Of a stretch of 43,930 nt of DNA, positions 19,163 through 27,990 are shown one piece after another. Within the stretch, counting starts at the first letter, position 1, and each line of letters starts with the position of its first letter. The notes under the pieces were generated by a model. It had not been told where the DNA came from. It did no database searches and saw only the letters and a list, made by a program, of their open reading frames with translations. This DNA comes from Ignavibacteria bacterium (GTDB taxonomy: Bacteria; Bacteroidota; Ignavibacteria; Kapaibacteriales; UBA2268): assembly GCA_016844745.1 (NCBI GenBank), contig JAERMQ010000028.1, positions 1-43,930 of the forward strand, in the 5' to 3' direction. The position numbers were made by a program, and so were the translations under genes.

Positions 19163-22100
19163 TTATTTTTTGGGATAAGCAGGCTTATCCGGGAATACGA
19201 ACGGTTCTTCTTTAATTTGCTTCATTAAGAGTTCAATAGCTGTTTCTAATTGCTTGTCCCTGCCTGCCATTGCTGATTCAGGGTCGTTATCGATAAGCAA
19301 ATCAGGGTCGGCTCCATGATTTTCGACCCACCATTTCCCTTCTTTTCCGAAGAAAGCATTATTAGATTGCTCAATATTACCACCATCTATGGTTGGCTGG
19401 CCGTTCAGGATACCTACTAATCCACCCCACGTAGGAACACCGATTACAGTGCCTAATTTCCTTGCTTTGAAATGCTCAAGAAAGGCTTCACCATCAGAGC
19501 CGGTATATTCATTAGCAAGGGCTACGAGTTTACCATTTGTTACCGAACCCGGATAACGGAAATGGTTCATATCTTTGACACAATTAAATGCTACCATCTT
19601 TCGCTCGAGTTTATCAATCATAAAATATTCCGTCCAACCGCCGCCATTGCCCCGTACATCGATTATCATCCCTTTGCGGTAACGATATGCCCGCCAGTAT
19701 TTATCGAATTGACCAACGTTATAATCGCCCATTGCAGTAAGATGCATGTATCCTATTTCACCATTTGACAATTCCTCGATTTTCTTAATATTATCTGAAA
19801 TCCAACGCTCATAACGCAAAGAATATTCAGAAAAAACCGGTTCAATCTCATAAGTACGCGTATCTTTGCCCGAAGGATTAGAGGCAATAGTCAATCGAAT
19901 TTTAGCTCCTATTGGTATTTGCAAATATTTATAAATATTATCGGGATATTTAATTTCTTTTCCGTCAATAGCGAAAAGGTAGTCTCCTTCTTTTATATTC
20001 ACATCCGGTCTGGTCAGGGGTCCTTTAATATTGGGATTAAATTCTGTAGGTCCGAATATTTGAGCGAATTTATAATAACCGGTTGCATCTGCTTTGAAAT
20101 CGGCTCCAAGGCAGGCAAGATAGAGATTGTCTCCAAATCGCTGCTGTGGACCCATGTCTCCGCCTCCTACATAAGTATGTGACACACATAATTCGCCTAC
20201 CAACTGCGATAACAGCCAGTTAAGGTCACTTCTTGAACGCAGGTTTGGCAAAAATGCTCGGAATTTCTCGCCAAGAGCCTTCCAATCCTTTCCATGGAAT
20301 CCGGGGTCGTAGAAGAAATCTCTATACCATCGCCATGCATCGTTGAAAATCTGCTCCCATTCTTTCTTATATTCAACTAAATAACTCATATTATTCAGAT
20401 TCACTTTATCCCTAAGAGATAAAGAAGAATATAATTCACCTAAACCGGAAATATAATAATCATTTGATTTTTTAACGATAATATGCTTTCCGTTCGGGGA
20501 TAGCTCCCAATTGTTAATCTTTTCATTTAGTATTTTTTCCTTTTTACTTTTAATATCAAAAATATGCAAATCCCATCTCTCACCCGGACTCGGTTTGAAA
20601 ACTCCACGATATTCTCCCCCCTCGTATCCATCAACCGAAGAAAAGGTTAATTTACCGGCGCCTGCTTTTAAATAAAAATAATTGCCGGATTTTACAGGGA
20701 CTTTGAATATTCTCGAACGAAGGTTATCTATATCAATCCTGAATTCATTGTTTTTGTTATCGCTTGTATCCGTATCGATGAATGGCGGCGGCAGACCTGC
20801 CTTTAGTTGAACAGCCATTATTTCGACGGGATGATTAATTACATGATTATCCTCGAAAATATCCATCCGCACTCCGAAATCCTGGTAGGCAAGGTAATAC
20901 AAGAATTCACCATTTGCATCAAAAGTAGGATTCATGCAATCATAGAAGCCGGTGGTTATCGGCTCGATTTTGGCACTTTCAAGACTATAGAGAAAAACCT
21001 GGTTATTTCGATTGTACTGTACGAAAGAATATGCAATCCATTTGCTGTCCGGCGACCAGACGTAATCGCTGACTTCCCAGTAAAATTCATCGTTTTTCAA
21101 TTGTCGCGAACTATCGATAGCTATTAATTTTTTATCCTCAATATCAATATAAAACAAAGTAAAATCCTTATTGCCAAATAGAATTTTTTTGCTGTCGGGT
21201 GACCAAATTAATTTATATACAGTTTTAGCCATATCGTTCGTAAGCCTCACCCACTGTGCATTTTCATCTTCAATGCTTTTTATATATAATTCATATTCAC
21301 CTGTTTTCTCTGAGAAAAAGGCTACCCATTTTCCATCAGGTGAGATTTGCGGGAAACGCTCGCGTGTGTCATTTGTATTTGTTAAATTCTTTGTCTTAAA
21401 TCGCGAAATTGTACTCGAAGGAACCGAGTAAACATCGCCTCTTGCCTCGAAACATGCATAATTACCATCATTTGTAATCCTCATTGTTTGAATATAATCG
21501 GAAGGATTTATATTTCGATTAGCAAGCTTCCAATCATCTGTTATACAATTCACCTCGACTTTTTCGGATTTTTTCGTTACCGGGTCGAATACATAAATAT
21601 ATCCTGCATTTATATAAATTATTTTCTTACCGTCGGAAGAACTCATCTGAACATCGAAATCTTTATAAAATGTTACCTGCTCAACTTTTTTAGAAGCAAA
21701 ATCATAAAAAAATAAATTGGAAATACCGCTTTCATCCCTGTCGGAGACAAAATACATTTGAGAGCCTACCCACATAGGATATGCGTTTTTACCGACATAA
21801 TCCGTTAACTTTGAATATTTTTTCGTTTCGAAGTCATAGAGCCATATTTCCTGGAATTGACCGCCTTTATACCTCTTCCAATAGTATTCTTCACGACCGC
21901 GAGGACAGTAAATCATTTTTTTACCATCGGGCGAAAAACTGCAAAGAACTCCACGTGGAACCGGCAATGGTTCCGGCATAGAACCATTCAAATCGGTTGA
22001 ATAAAGCCTGGTTATTGGTCTGAATGTATTTTCCAGATTAGTCCGGAAAATTACATTCTTTCCATCAGGGGTCCAGGTTACTGCCTGGCAACCGGAATTA

Positions 22101-22423
22101 TACGTTAAACGTTTGGGAAGACCAGCTACAAGCTTATTGTCTTCAGATAACGAAATTAAATATAGGTTACCTGAACCATTATAATCAGCAGAAAATATAA
22201 TGTTTTTACCATCGGGAGAAAACTTAGGTGATGTTTCGTTACCAGGGTGAGAAGTCAGTCGCCATGCAGTTCCAAATGCTTTACTGCAAAGCCATATATC
22301 TCCATCATAAGAAAATGTAATTTTGCCTCCTTCACTGATATCGGGAGACTGCATTAGACGGCTTTGAGCAAACATGGAGCTTATCGAAACTAATATGCCG
22401 ATAAAAAATAATAATACATTCAT
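19163..22423 (-). CDS. Tricorn-like protease (S41 family), exported
   Basis: A 1,086-residue homologue of the archaeal tricorn protease, which trims peptides. Order: signal peptide (1-19, ending MFAQ), two beta-propellers rich in SPDGK motifs (about 25-290 and 310-680), a helical C1 region (about 690-750), a PDZ domain (about 770-860, DYLFAIDGKEI), and the C2 protease domain. The catalytic tetrad of Thermoplasma tricorn (S745, H746, S965, E1023) maps to S748-H749 in CVSHTYVG, the nucleophile S976 in TGSDGE, and E1034 in VENHG, so the enzyme should be active. The signal peptide puts it in the periplasm, unlike the archaeal cytosolic form. It leads a probable two-gene unit with the propeller/T9SS protein. 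Confidence 0.93.
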   Translation of the reverse strand: MNVLLFFIGILVSISSMFAQSRLMQSPDISEGGKITFSYDGDIWLCSKAFGTAWRLTSHPGNETSPKFSPDGKNIIFSADYNGSGNLYLISLSEDNKLVAGLPKRLTYNSGCQAVTWTPDGKNVIFRTNLENTFRPITRLYSTDLNGSMPEPLPVPRGVLCSFSPDGKKMIYCPRGREEYYWKRYKGGQFQEIWLYDFETKKYSKLTDYVGKNAYPMWVGSQMYFVSDRDESGISNLFFYDFASKKVEQVTFYKDFDVQMSSSDGKKIIYINAGYIYVFDPVTKKSEKVEVNCITDDWKLANRNINPSDYIQTMRITNDGNYACFEARGDVYSVPSSTISRFKTKNLTNTNDTRERFPQISPDGKWVAFFSEKTGEYELYIKSIEDENAQWVRLTNDMAKTVYKLIWSPDSKKILFGNKDFTLFYIDIEDKKLIAIDSSRQLKNDEFYWEVSDYVWSPDSKWIAYSFVQYNRNNQVFLYSLESAKIEPITTGFYDCMNPTFDANGEFLYYLAYQDFGVRMDIFEDNHVINHPVEIMAVQLKAGLPPPFIDTDTSDNKNNEFRIDIDNLRSRIFKVPVKSGNYFYLKAGAGKLTFSSVDGYEGGEYRGVFKPSPGERWDLHIFDIKSKKEKILNEKINNWELSPNGKHIIVKKSNDYYISGLGELYSSLSLRDKVNLNNMSYLVEYKKEWEQIFNDAWRWYRDFFYDPGFHGKDWKALGEKFRAFLPNLRSRSDLNWLLSQLVGELCVSHTYVGGGDMGPQQRFGDNLYLACLGADFKADATGYYKFAQIFGPTEFNPNIKGPLTRPDVNIKEGDYLFAIDGKEIKYPDNIYKYLQIPIGAKIRLTIASNPSGKDTRTYEIEPVFSEYSLRYERWISDNIKKIEELSNGEIGYMHLTAMGDYNVGQFDKYWRAYRYRKGMIIDVRGNGGGWTEYFMIDKLERKMVAFNCVKDMNHFRYPGSVTNGKLVALANEYTGSDGEAFLEHFKARKLGTVIGVPTWGGLVGILNGQPTIDGGNIEQSNNAFFGKEGKWWVENHGADPDLLIDNDPESAMAGRDKQLETAIELLMKQIKEEPFVFPDKPAYPKK

Positions 22424-22543
22424 AATATATTTATTTTTGAATTATTAAAATTAAAATTTATTACATTAGATTATAAAAAAATAAATTGTCATTCTGAACT
22501 CCAAAATACAGTCCATAATAAAAATAAAAAATGACAAATTCAA

Positions 22544-22620
22544 GAGAAACCCCCTAACCCCCTTTGAAAAAGGGGGGACAACCAATTCCCCCTTTTTCAA
22601 AGGGGGTTAGGGGGTTTCTC
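22544..22620. repeat. CCCCCTAACCCCC palindrome, perfect 33-base arms
   Basis: Arms 22544-22576 and 22588-22620 are perfectly complementary over 33 bases with an 11-base loop. Sequence: GAGAAACCCCCTAACCCCC and onward on one side, its complement on the other. It belongs to the same family as elements at 32122-32238, 36361-36433 (related) and 42895-42911. It lies between the channel gene and the tricorn-like gene, both on the minus strand. Confidence 0.9.
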
Positions 22621-22660
22621 AATGTTGAAATTGTTGTCATTATTTTTATCAAGAAAAATC

Positions 22661-22738
22661 TGTCATTGGTAACTTGATTCAGAATCCAAAGTACATAAAA
22701 ATCAAGAAGATAGATTCTGAATCAAGTTCAGAATGGCA
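22661..22738. repeat. Imperfect hairpin related to the GTCATTC family
   Basis: Arms of about 26 bases (22661-22686 and 22713-22738) pair imperfectly. They carry ACTTGATTCAGAATC where the other copies carry GAAGTGAAGAATC, so this is a divergent relative. Together with the C-rich palindrome it fills most of gap 22424-22761, where I see no gene. Confidence 0.65.
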
Positions 22739-22761
22739 ATTAAAAGCAACTCTCTGATTAA

Positions 22762-24663
22762 TTATTCTTCCGCTAAAACGATAATTTTATCTTCCTTCCC
22801 GAAAATTATTTTATCTGTCTTCTCGGGATTCACAACAACTCCGTAGAATTTATCGGCATTATGACAATCCCGAACTAAACGATATCCAAATGCTACTTCC
22901 CCCAATCTGGCAGCCGATTCGAGAACGGTATAAAAATTTATTTCCTTTCCGGGTACAATGTAATCGGATACCGGTTTCAAATAAATTTCAGATCCTTCCG
23001 CATCAAAAAATTCATCGAATACATCTTTCAAATATTTGTTTTCCGATAATTGGGCAAGCATTAGTGAAGTCATTTTATCGCTAATTATAAAATCATCGGG
23101 ACGGGCTACCTCGGCAAGTGGCTGATTGCGAACATCCTGCATTTCACTAACAATTGAAAAACTTTTTCCGCAGGCTTCGGATATATTTCTCAAATGAAGC
23201 AGGCAAATTAGGGTTAGTGCATCGGATTCCTGTACGTCGATATTTGTATAACTTAAAATAATTATATGGTCAAATGAGGGTATATCAATCGTATTGAGGA
23301 TTGAACGAAAAGTAATGTTACCGTAACTAAACTCAACTTTCTGCTTTTTTAATTCTTTATTGAGTTTGGAAACAACGTTGACCATATTATCCATTTCGGC
23401 TACAATGAGTACCTTAGAACCGGGAACAGCATAGTTATCCAATTCTTTAATAATTCTTGGACCTTTTTCGTTCCAGCCAAGGAATAATGTATTTTCAGTA
23501 GGAGGATTAATTGTTTTTTCATGCTGGATGGCTGTTTCATTAATTCTATAATCCTGATTTTCAGAAATAACCACTGTATCATCATCTTCAGATATTGCTA
23601 TAACTTTATCCCCATCCTTAAACAAACAATCCATCGGAGGATTTATCATTACAGTACCATTAGCGAGTTGCATCCCAATAACAGAAGAATCTTTAAATAA
23701 AAATAAAGATTCCTTAAAGGTTCTGCCTATTAACTTTTTTTCTTCCTGAAAATAAATTTCATCACCTTCGTAATCCAACAGTTCGGTATAAACAAGGCTT
23801 AAGCCTGATTGACGACATGTTTGAGCCGCAACTTTGGCAGCTACGTCAAAGGACAGCACATAAGTTACTTCACCCTGCCCAACCACATTAGCTGCCTCAA
23901 TATTAGCTTCGTCTTTTATTTCGGCAACAATGTGATATTTCTCTTTCTTACGCTTAGGATTATTGGTAAGGGCAAGGACAGATTTTATTACATGTGTATC
24001 GGGATTAGGAGCCTCAGGAGAAATAATAATAATCGAACGAGCCTTGTGTGGACTGACAACCTCCAAATCATTGATATCAAGCGGCTTTCCGGAGCGACAG
24101 ATAATTTTTGTAGTTTTAAAATCCTTTATTTTTGCCCTTATTTCTTCTTCCATTTCCACTTTATCTTTATCAGCAAGGACTACTATACTTAAGCCCTTTT
24201 TATTCTCATTAGCTAATATTAATTCGGAAATAATAGTAAATATTTTCGGTTCCCAGCGGATTATCAAAGTATGATTTTCTTCAAGAACAAGGGTTTTTCC
24301 ACGCATTAACTGGTCGATTTTTGACCTTAAAGCTGTTGATAAAATTCCAATTAATAATGAAACAATAAATACACCTCCCATAGTTACACCAAGTGTAAGC
24401 AGCCTGAATCCCCAACCTGTATCCTGACCGAAAGTGCCTCCATCAAGTGTCCTCACTAAACTAATCCATACTGATTCCCAAAATGTAGGTACTTGCTGGT
24501 TTTCCTGATGAAGCCCTAAGATTGTTATAACTAAACCACCAATAATTATTAAAGTAATGGAAAGGACATTCAACCATCCGATGAGGGCTATTGTTCCTCT
24601 TGAAAGAGTATTTTCAAATTTATATTTTAATATTGCTTTTAAACCGGCTTTTCTGTTTTCCAT
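22762..24663 (-). CDS. CASTOR/POLLUX-like ion channel with RCK domains
   Basis: A 633-residue channel-like protein. TM1 is at about 26-49, a pore-like stretch FWESVWISLVRTLDGGTFGQDTGWGF at about 61-86, and TM2 at about 87-110. Two Rossmann-like RCK regions follow: one from about 128 (TLIIRWEPKIFTIISELILAN), a second from about 385 (TLFLGWNEKGPRIIKELDNY), each with a regulatory C-lobe. This matches the CASTOR/POLLUX (DMI1) family, known in plants for nuclear calcium oscillations in symbiosis and widespread but poorly studied in bacteria. The ion and the ligand cannot be told. It has a strong Bacteroidota-type promoter of its own, although an unrecognised membrane-protein gene lies 97 bases upstream on the same strand. 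Confidence 0.85.
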   Translation of the reverse strand: MENRKAGLKAILKYKFENTLSRGTIALIGWLNVLSITLIIIGGLVITILGLHQENQQVPTFWESVWISLVRTLDGGTFGQDTGWGFRLLTLGVTMGGVFIVSLLIGILSTALRSKIDQLMRGKTLVLEENHTLIIRWEPKIFTIISELILANENKKGLSIVVLADKDKVEMEEEIRAKIKDFKTTKIICRSGKPLDINDLEVVSPHKARSIIIISPEAPNPDTHVIKSVLALTNNPKRKKEKYHIVAEIKDEANIEAANVVGQGEVTYVLSFDVAAKVAAQTCRQSGLSLVYTELLDYEGDEIYFQEEKKLIGRTFKESLFLFKDSSVIGMQLANGTVMINPPMDCLFKDGDKVIAISEDDDTVVISENQDYRINETAIQHEKTINPPTENTLFLGWNEKGPRIIKELDNYAVPGSKVLIVAEMDNMVNVVSKLNKELKKQKVEFSYGNITFRSILNTIDIPSFDHIIILSYTNIDVQESDALTLICLLHLRNISEACGKSFSIVSEMQDVRNQPLAEVARPDDFIISDKMTSLMLAQLSENKYLKDVFDEFFDAEGSEIYLKPVSDYIVPGKEINFYTVLESAARLGEVAFGYRLVRDCHNADKFYGVVVNPEKTDKIIFGKEDKIIVLAEE

Positions 24664-24697
24664 ATCTTTTGATTTGTACTAAGTATTTTTAATTTCA

Positions 24698-24728
24698 CAA
24701 AAATAACCATAATCTTTATCTTGACAAA
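24698..24728 (-). promoter_or_regulatory. Bacteroidota-type promoter of the CASTOR/POLLUX-like gene
   Basis: The minus strand reads TTTG (24725-24728), exactly 19 bases, then TATTTTTG (24698-24705), a full match to TTTG-N19-TAnnTTTG. Transcription would begin near 24691, giving a 28-base leader before the ATG at 24663. Confidence 0.65.
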
Positions 24729-24760
24729 TTCCTTTTTTTGTTAAGGTTAAAAAGATATCC

Positions 24761-25735
24761 TTAGAAATTTTTCTTTTTTCTTTTCACAAATACACGTAAT
24801 AAACTTTCCAGCTCTTTTGTGTTATCGAATTCGCTTGATAATGAATAAGACTCTGTTTGTTTTGACGGTAATAATTCGGTTTCTTCTTCCTGTTTAGAAT
24901 ACATCAATGTAAATGCATAAACTAAAAGAAGGGTAAATTCTAATCCCAAGGCAAATAATACCAGCGAAGGCTGCGTTGGTGGAATAAACTTTAGACCACG
25001 CAATCCGATAATAATGATAAGTACTGCTGCTCCAATGTACACAAGTCCTAAAATAGTGTTCCCATAAACAACTGTAAAATAAGAGCGCATGTAAATCATC
25101 AAACCGGAATTCACTCCGAAAAATTTCATAATAGGCGAGTAGGATTGCCATTTTAAAGCCCTTTGAAGAGTTTTGATTTCCTCCAGACTAATATTCCATG
25201 AACGAGCCAGGTTATTTAATTCCTGAAGGTCTGCCTGGATTATTTCTTCGGAAATTTCTGTTTCAGATATCTCACGAATACTGCTTATATGCTGGGATAT
25301 TTTATACAATGTACTGGAAATTTCCCTTTCGATTTTCTGCCGGATAAATCCAATCGAACGGGGCAGCAGGGCAGATAATCCGAATGATATCATCATCCCG
25401 GTTAGTAATGCCGGCATAAATAATGATAATATGGGATTAAACCAATATCTTAGTTGCTCCGGAGATTTTGCATATACATCGACAGCCCAATTGTAATAGT
25501 AATGAGTTGTTTTAATTAATTCATTTGAATTTATTCTTGTTCCGACTTTTTCACCACTATTGTAAACAACCCCGTTGAAATAATCCTTCACAAATCCTTC
25601 AAGCCATGGCAACCCAATCATAAATAAAAGCAGAAATCCACCAATGAGTAATAATAAAAAAACAATAACCTGGGTAAAATTATGTTCGGTTAAATCATAA
25701 TAAGCCTTTTCCTGACTGATATTTACGCTACTCAT
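24761..25735 (-). CDS. Unrecognised four-helix membrane protein
   Basis: I do not recognise this 324-residue protein. It has hydrophobic stretches at about 22-45, 100-123, 218-247 and 256-279, so probably four membrane helices. Between helices 2 and 3 is a charged, mostly helical segment of about 90 residues (IRQKIEREISSTLYKISQHISSIREISETEISEE...), likely cytoplasmic. The C-terminal tail is polar, with a low-complexity SKQTESYSLSSEF stretch and a basic end (VKRKKKNF). It lies directly upstream of the CASTOR/POLLUX-like channel on the same strand, but that gene has its own promoter, so partnership is only suggested. No signal peptide or catalytic motif is visible. Confidence 0.75.
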   Translation of the reverse strand: MSSVNISQEKAYYDLTEHNFTQVIVFLLLLIGGFLLLFMIGLPWLEGFVKDYFNGVVYNSGEKVGTRINSNELIKTTHYYYNWAVDVYAKSPEQLRYWFNPILSLFMPALLTGMMISFGLSALLPRSIGFIRQKIEREISSTLYKISQHISSIREISETEISEEIIQADLQELNNLARSWNISLEEIKTLQRALKWQSYSPIMKFFGVNSGLMIYMRSYFTVVYGNTILGLVYIGAAVLIIIIGLRGLKFIPPTQPSLVLFALGLEFTLLLVYAFTLMYSKQEEETELLPSKQTESYSLSSEFDNTKELESLLRVFVKRKKKNF

Positions 25736-25827
25736 AACTGTTTATCCAAAGAATTAATGAATCCGGCATTACAAATTTAATATTATTAATATAAAATTTA
25801 ATGAATTAATTTCCGTTTTCTTCTTTT

Positions 25828-26469
25828 ATGATTGATAAAATATATAATGCAGGATTTTTTTTCTTATTGGGATACTTGTTCGGTAGTATTCCTTTTGCAT
25901 ATTTAATGTCCAGAATTGCTACGGGAATTGATATCAGAAAAGTTGGAACCGGAAATGCAGGAGCGCTCAATAGCTATGAATCCACAAATAAAAAATGGAT
26001 AGGCTTCGCTGTTTTAATATTAGATGCAGGCAAAGGTTTCATTGTTTTTCTACTTGCCAAACATTTTTCCTATAATGATTTTCATTTCGTTGCCATGAGC
26101 TTTTTTGCTTCAATTATTGGGCATAATTATAGTATCTTCCTGAAATTTCGCGGTGGGAGGGGACTTGCAACAACTTTAGGTGGTATACTTCCCATAAATC
26201 CATTATATGCGATTTTATGGATTAGCATGTGGTTCGCCGGATACTATGGAATCAGGAAAGATGTGCATATAGCCAATTTGACGGGTATTATTGGTGCTCC
26301 TCTTTTATTATTATTCGCACCTGCAGGAGTATTTTATTATTTTCAGATATTTTATATCAGTACATTTAATGACTATAGAATTTTTTACGTAATTCTATCA
26401 TTAATTCTTCTGTTAAGCCACATTCGTCCTTTAATGAAGCTTATGTCTAAAAGGCTACCCAAAAACTAA
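25828..26469 (+). CDS. plsY: PlsY-family glycerol-3-phosphate acyltransferase (divergent motifs)
   Basis: Inner-membrane acyltransferase that moves an acyl group from acyl-phosphate to glycerol-3-phosphate, the first step of phospholipid synthesis. 213 residues, about five to six helices. The three PlsY motifs can be read with variations: GSIPFAYLMSR; VGTGNAGALNSYE, where GSGNxGATNxxR is usual; and GHNYSIFLKFRGGRGLAT, where GHxFPVFxxFKGGKGVAT is usual. The Thr to Leu change in GATN and the lost arginine are notable, so this could be a second, specialised PlsY copy; the symbol is given for the family. It is divergent from the four-helix membrane protein and convergent with trmB, with hairpin repeat 4 between. 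Confidence 0.82.
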   Translation: MIDKIYNAGFFFLLGYLFGSIPFAYLMSRIATGIDIRKVGTGNAGALNSYESTNKKWIGFAVLILDAGKGFIVFLLAKHFSYNDFHFVAMSFFASIIGHNYSIFLKFRGGRGLATTLGGILPINPLYAILWISMWFAGYYGIRKDVHIANLTGIIGAPLLLLFAPAGVFYYFQIFYISTFNDYRIFYVILSLILLLSHIRPLMKLMSKRLPKN

Positions 26470-26479
26470 TTATATAAGA

Positions 26480-26555
26480 AATGTCATTCTGAACAAAGTG
26501 AAGAATCCAGTCCCAATGCCGCTTCTGGATTCTTCACTTCGTTCAGAATAACATT
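26480..26555. repeat. GTCATTC hairpin repeat, copy 4
   Basis: Arms 26480-26510 and 26525-26555, 31 bases with two mismatches. It sits between the convergent 3' ends of plsY and trmB, where it could act as a terminator or RNA stabiliser for both, though neither side has a run of T. Confidence 0.85.
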
Positions 26556-26593
26556 CAAATTGACTTTTATTTAATCTATTAAGTAAAAATCGT

Positions 26594-27286
26594 TTACAAT
26601 TTCTTTTGTAATATGATTTTAAAGATTGGAATATCATGTAATTTACAAAAGGCTTCTTTATTAGTTACAGGCAGATTCCATGCGTCATTTCGTGAATTTT
26701 CATCAACATTAAATTTACCTGAACTTTTCAATACTTCTAAATGATGATTGTGTAACTCTTCAACATCCGTAGCTATGTAAACTCTTCCTTCAGGTGATAC
26801 AATCCTGTATAACTCGGTTAGTAAAGCTTCTGAGAAAAGACGTCTTTTCAGGTGCTTTCTTTTGGGCCATGGGTCGGGGAACAAATAAAAAGTATTTAAT
26901 ATAGAATCGTTGCTTAGAAAACTGAGACCATTTGCAGCATTATGCCAGATAACTGCACAATTAGGAATTCCTTCACCTTCGATTATTTCATTAAGCCATT
27001 GGGGAAGCGTTTCACGCAGTTCAATACCTAAGATATTACGGTCTCCGAATTGATTTGCCCTGCTAAGCAAGAAAGCCCCTTTTCCGCACCCAATATCCAA
27101 TTCATCAGGAGGTTTGGAGTTTTTGAAAATTTGCACCCAATTTAACGAAGTATATAATGGCGGATAATATTCAGGCTCTTTTTTTAAATTTGAATACGGC
27201 ACATAAAGATTAGCCCCAGCGTGGTGGCGTAAGCGCTTAGGCAGAGGATATTTCTTAAAATCAATCGAATATGAGGGAATATCCAT
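26594..27286 (-). CDS. trmB: tRNA (guanine-N7-)-methyltransferase TrmB
   Basis: SAM-dependent methyltransferase that makes m7G46 in the tRNA variable loop. 230 residues. SAM-binding motif DIGCGKGAFLLSRA is at about 81-94, then NILGIELRE, and the family signature FYLFPDPWPKRKHLKRRLF. The N-terminal ..PKRLRHHAGANLYVPY.. segment resembles forms from Bacteroidota and Chlorobiota. The C-terminal TDVEELHNHHLEVL block fits the expected tail of the domain. Its gene is divergent from the PAP2 phosphatase gene, with a 119-base gap. Confidence 0.93.
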   Translation of the reverse strand: MDIPSYSIDFKKYPLPKRLRHHAGANLYVPYSNLKKEPEYYPPLYTSLNWVQIFKNSKPPDELDIGCGKGAFLLSRANQFGDRNILGIELRETLPQWLNEIIEGEGIPNCAVIWHNAANGLSFLSNDSILNTFYLFPDPWPKRKHLKRRLFSEALLTELYRIVSPEGRVYIATDVEELHNHHLEVLKSSGKFNVDENSRNDAWNLPVTNKEAFCKLHDIPIFKIILQKKL

Positions 27287-27348
27287 ATTTTGAATGAATT
27301 GATTAATTTATATCTTACAAAACTTCAAAATTAAAAAATTTTATTGAT

Positions 27349-27378
27349 TTTGTAATGAATTTAGCTAAATTACATTTT
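27349..27378 (+). promoter_or_regulatory. Possible promoter of the PAP2 phosphatase gene
   Basis: TTTG (27349-27352), 18 bases, TACATTTT (27371-27378). This is close to TTTG-N19-TAnnTTTG, with the last base different and a spacer one base short. The start codon is 28 bases further on. Confidence 0.4.
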
Positions 27379-27405
27379 TCAATATTTTATAGTAAAGATT
27401 AGCTT

Positions 27406-27990
27406 ATGCTCCAGTATTTGGTCTTAATAGATAGAGAAATTTTTTATTTTTTTAATCACACCATGTCTAATTATCTGTTTGACATTTTTTTCCCATTTAT
27501 TACAAATTCAAAAAATTGGATGCCGGTTTACATCCTTATGTTTCTTTGGTTATTTATAAAAGGAGGAAAAAATGGTCGAATATGCGGAATTACCCTACTG
27601 TTAACGGCAGTTGTTTCCGACCAGACTTCAAGCCATTTGTTGAAGGAATTAATAGGCAGAATAAGACCATGCCATGTTCTGCCGGATGTTCATCTTCTCG
27701 TTCCATGCGGAGGTGGGAAATCATTGCCGTCATCCCATGCCGTAAATAATTTTGCAGCAGCATACGTGTTAACTTATTATTACAAAAACCTGAGAATTCT
27801 TTTCTATACAATTGCAACATTAGTTGCATTATCCAGGGTATTTGTCGGGGTTCATTATCCTGCAGATATTGCTTTTGGTGCGCTATGGGGATTATTGATT
27901 GGTTTCCTGATGGTTTATACTGTTAATAAAACATGGCAATATTTTATTAAATTAAAGGAACAAAAAACTAAAAATCAACAGATAAACTAA
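27406..27990 (+). CDS. PAP2-family membrane phosphatase
   Basis: Inner-membrane acid phosphatase of the PAP2 superfamily, 194 residues, five to six helices. The three catalytic motifs are present: KELIGRIRP (KX6RP), PSSH in KSLPSSHAVN, and SRVFVGVHYPAD (SRX5HX3D). Likely substrates are undecaprenyl diphosphate (cell-wall carrier recycling) or a lipid A or phosphatidylglycerol phosphate; sequence alone does not decide. The last 23 bases overlap the 3' end of the convergent TonB-dependent receptor gene, so the two transcripts are antisense to each other there. Confidence 0.9.
   Translation: MLQYLVLIDREIFYFFNHTMSNYLFDIFFPFITNSKNWMPVYILMFLWLFIKGGKNGRICGITLLLTAVVSDQTSSHLLKELIGRIRPCHVLPDVHLLVPCGGGKSLPSSHAVNNFAAAYVLTYYYKNLRILFYTIATLVALSRVFVGVHYPADIAFGALWGLLIGFLMVYTVNKTWQYFIKLKEQKTKNQQIN

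Noticed and set aside
23809..24274. Two open frames of more than 100 codons on the plus strand
   Set aside because: They are inside the CASTOR/POLLUX-like gene and have no start signals or recognisable domains.
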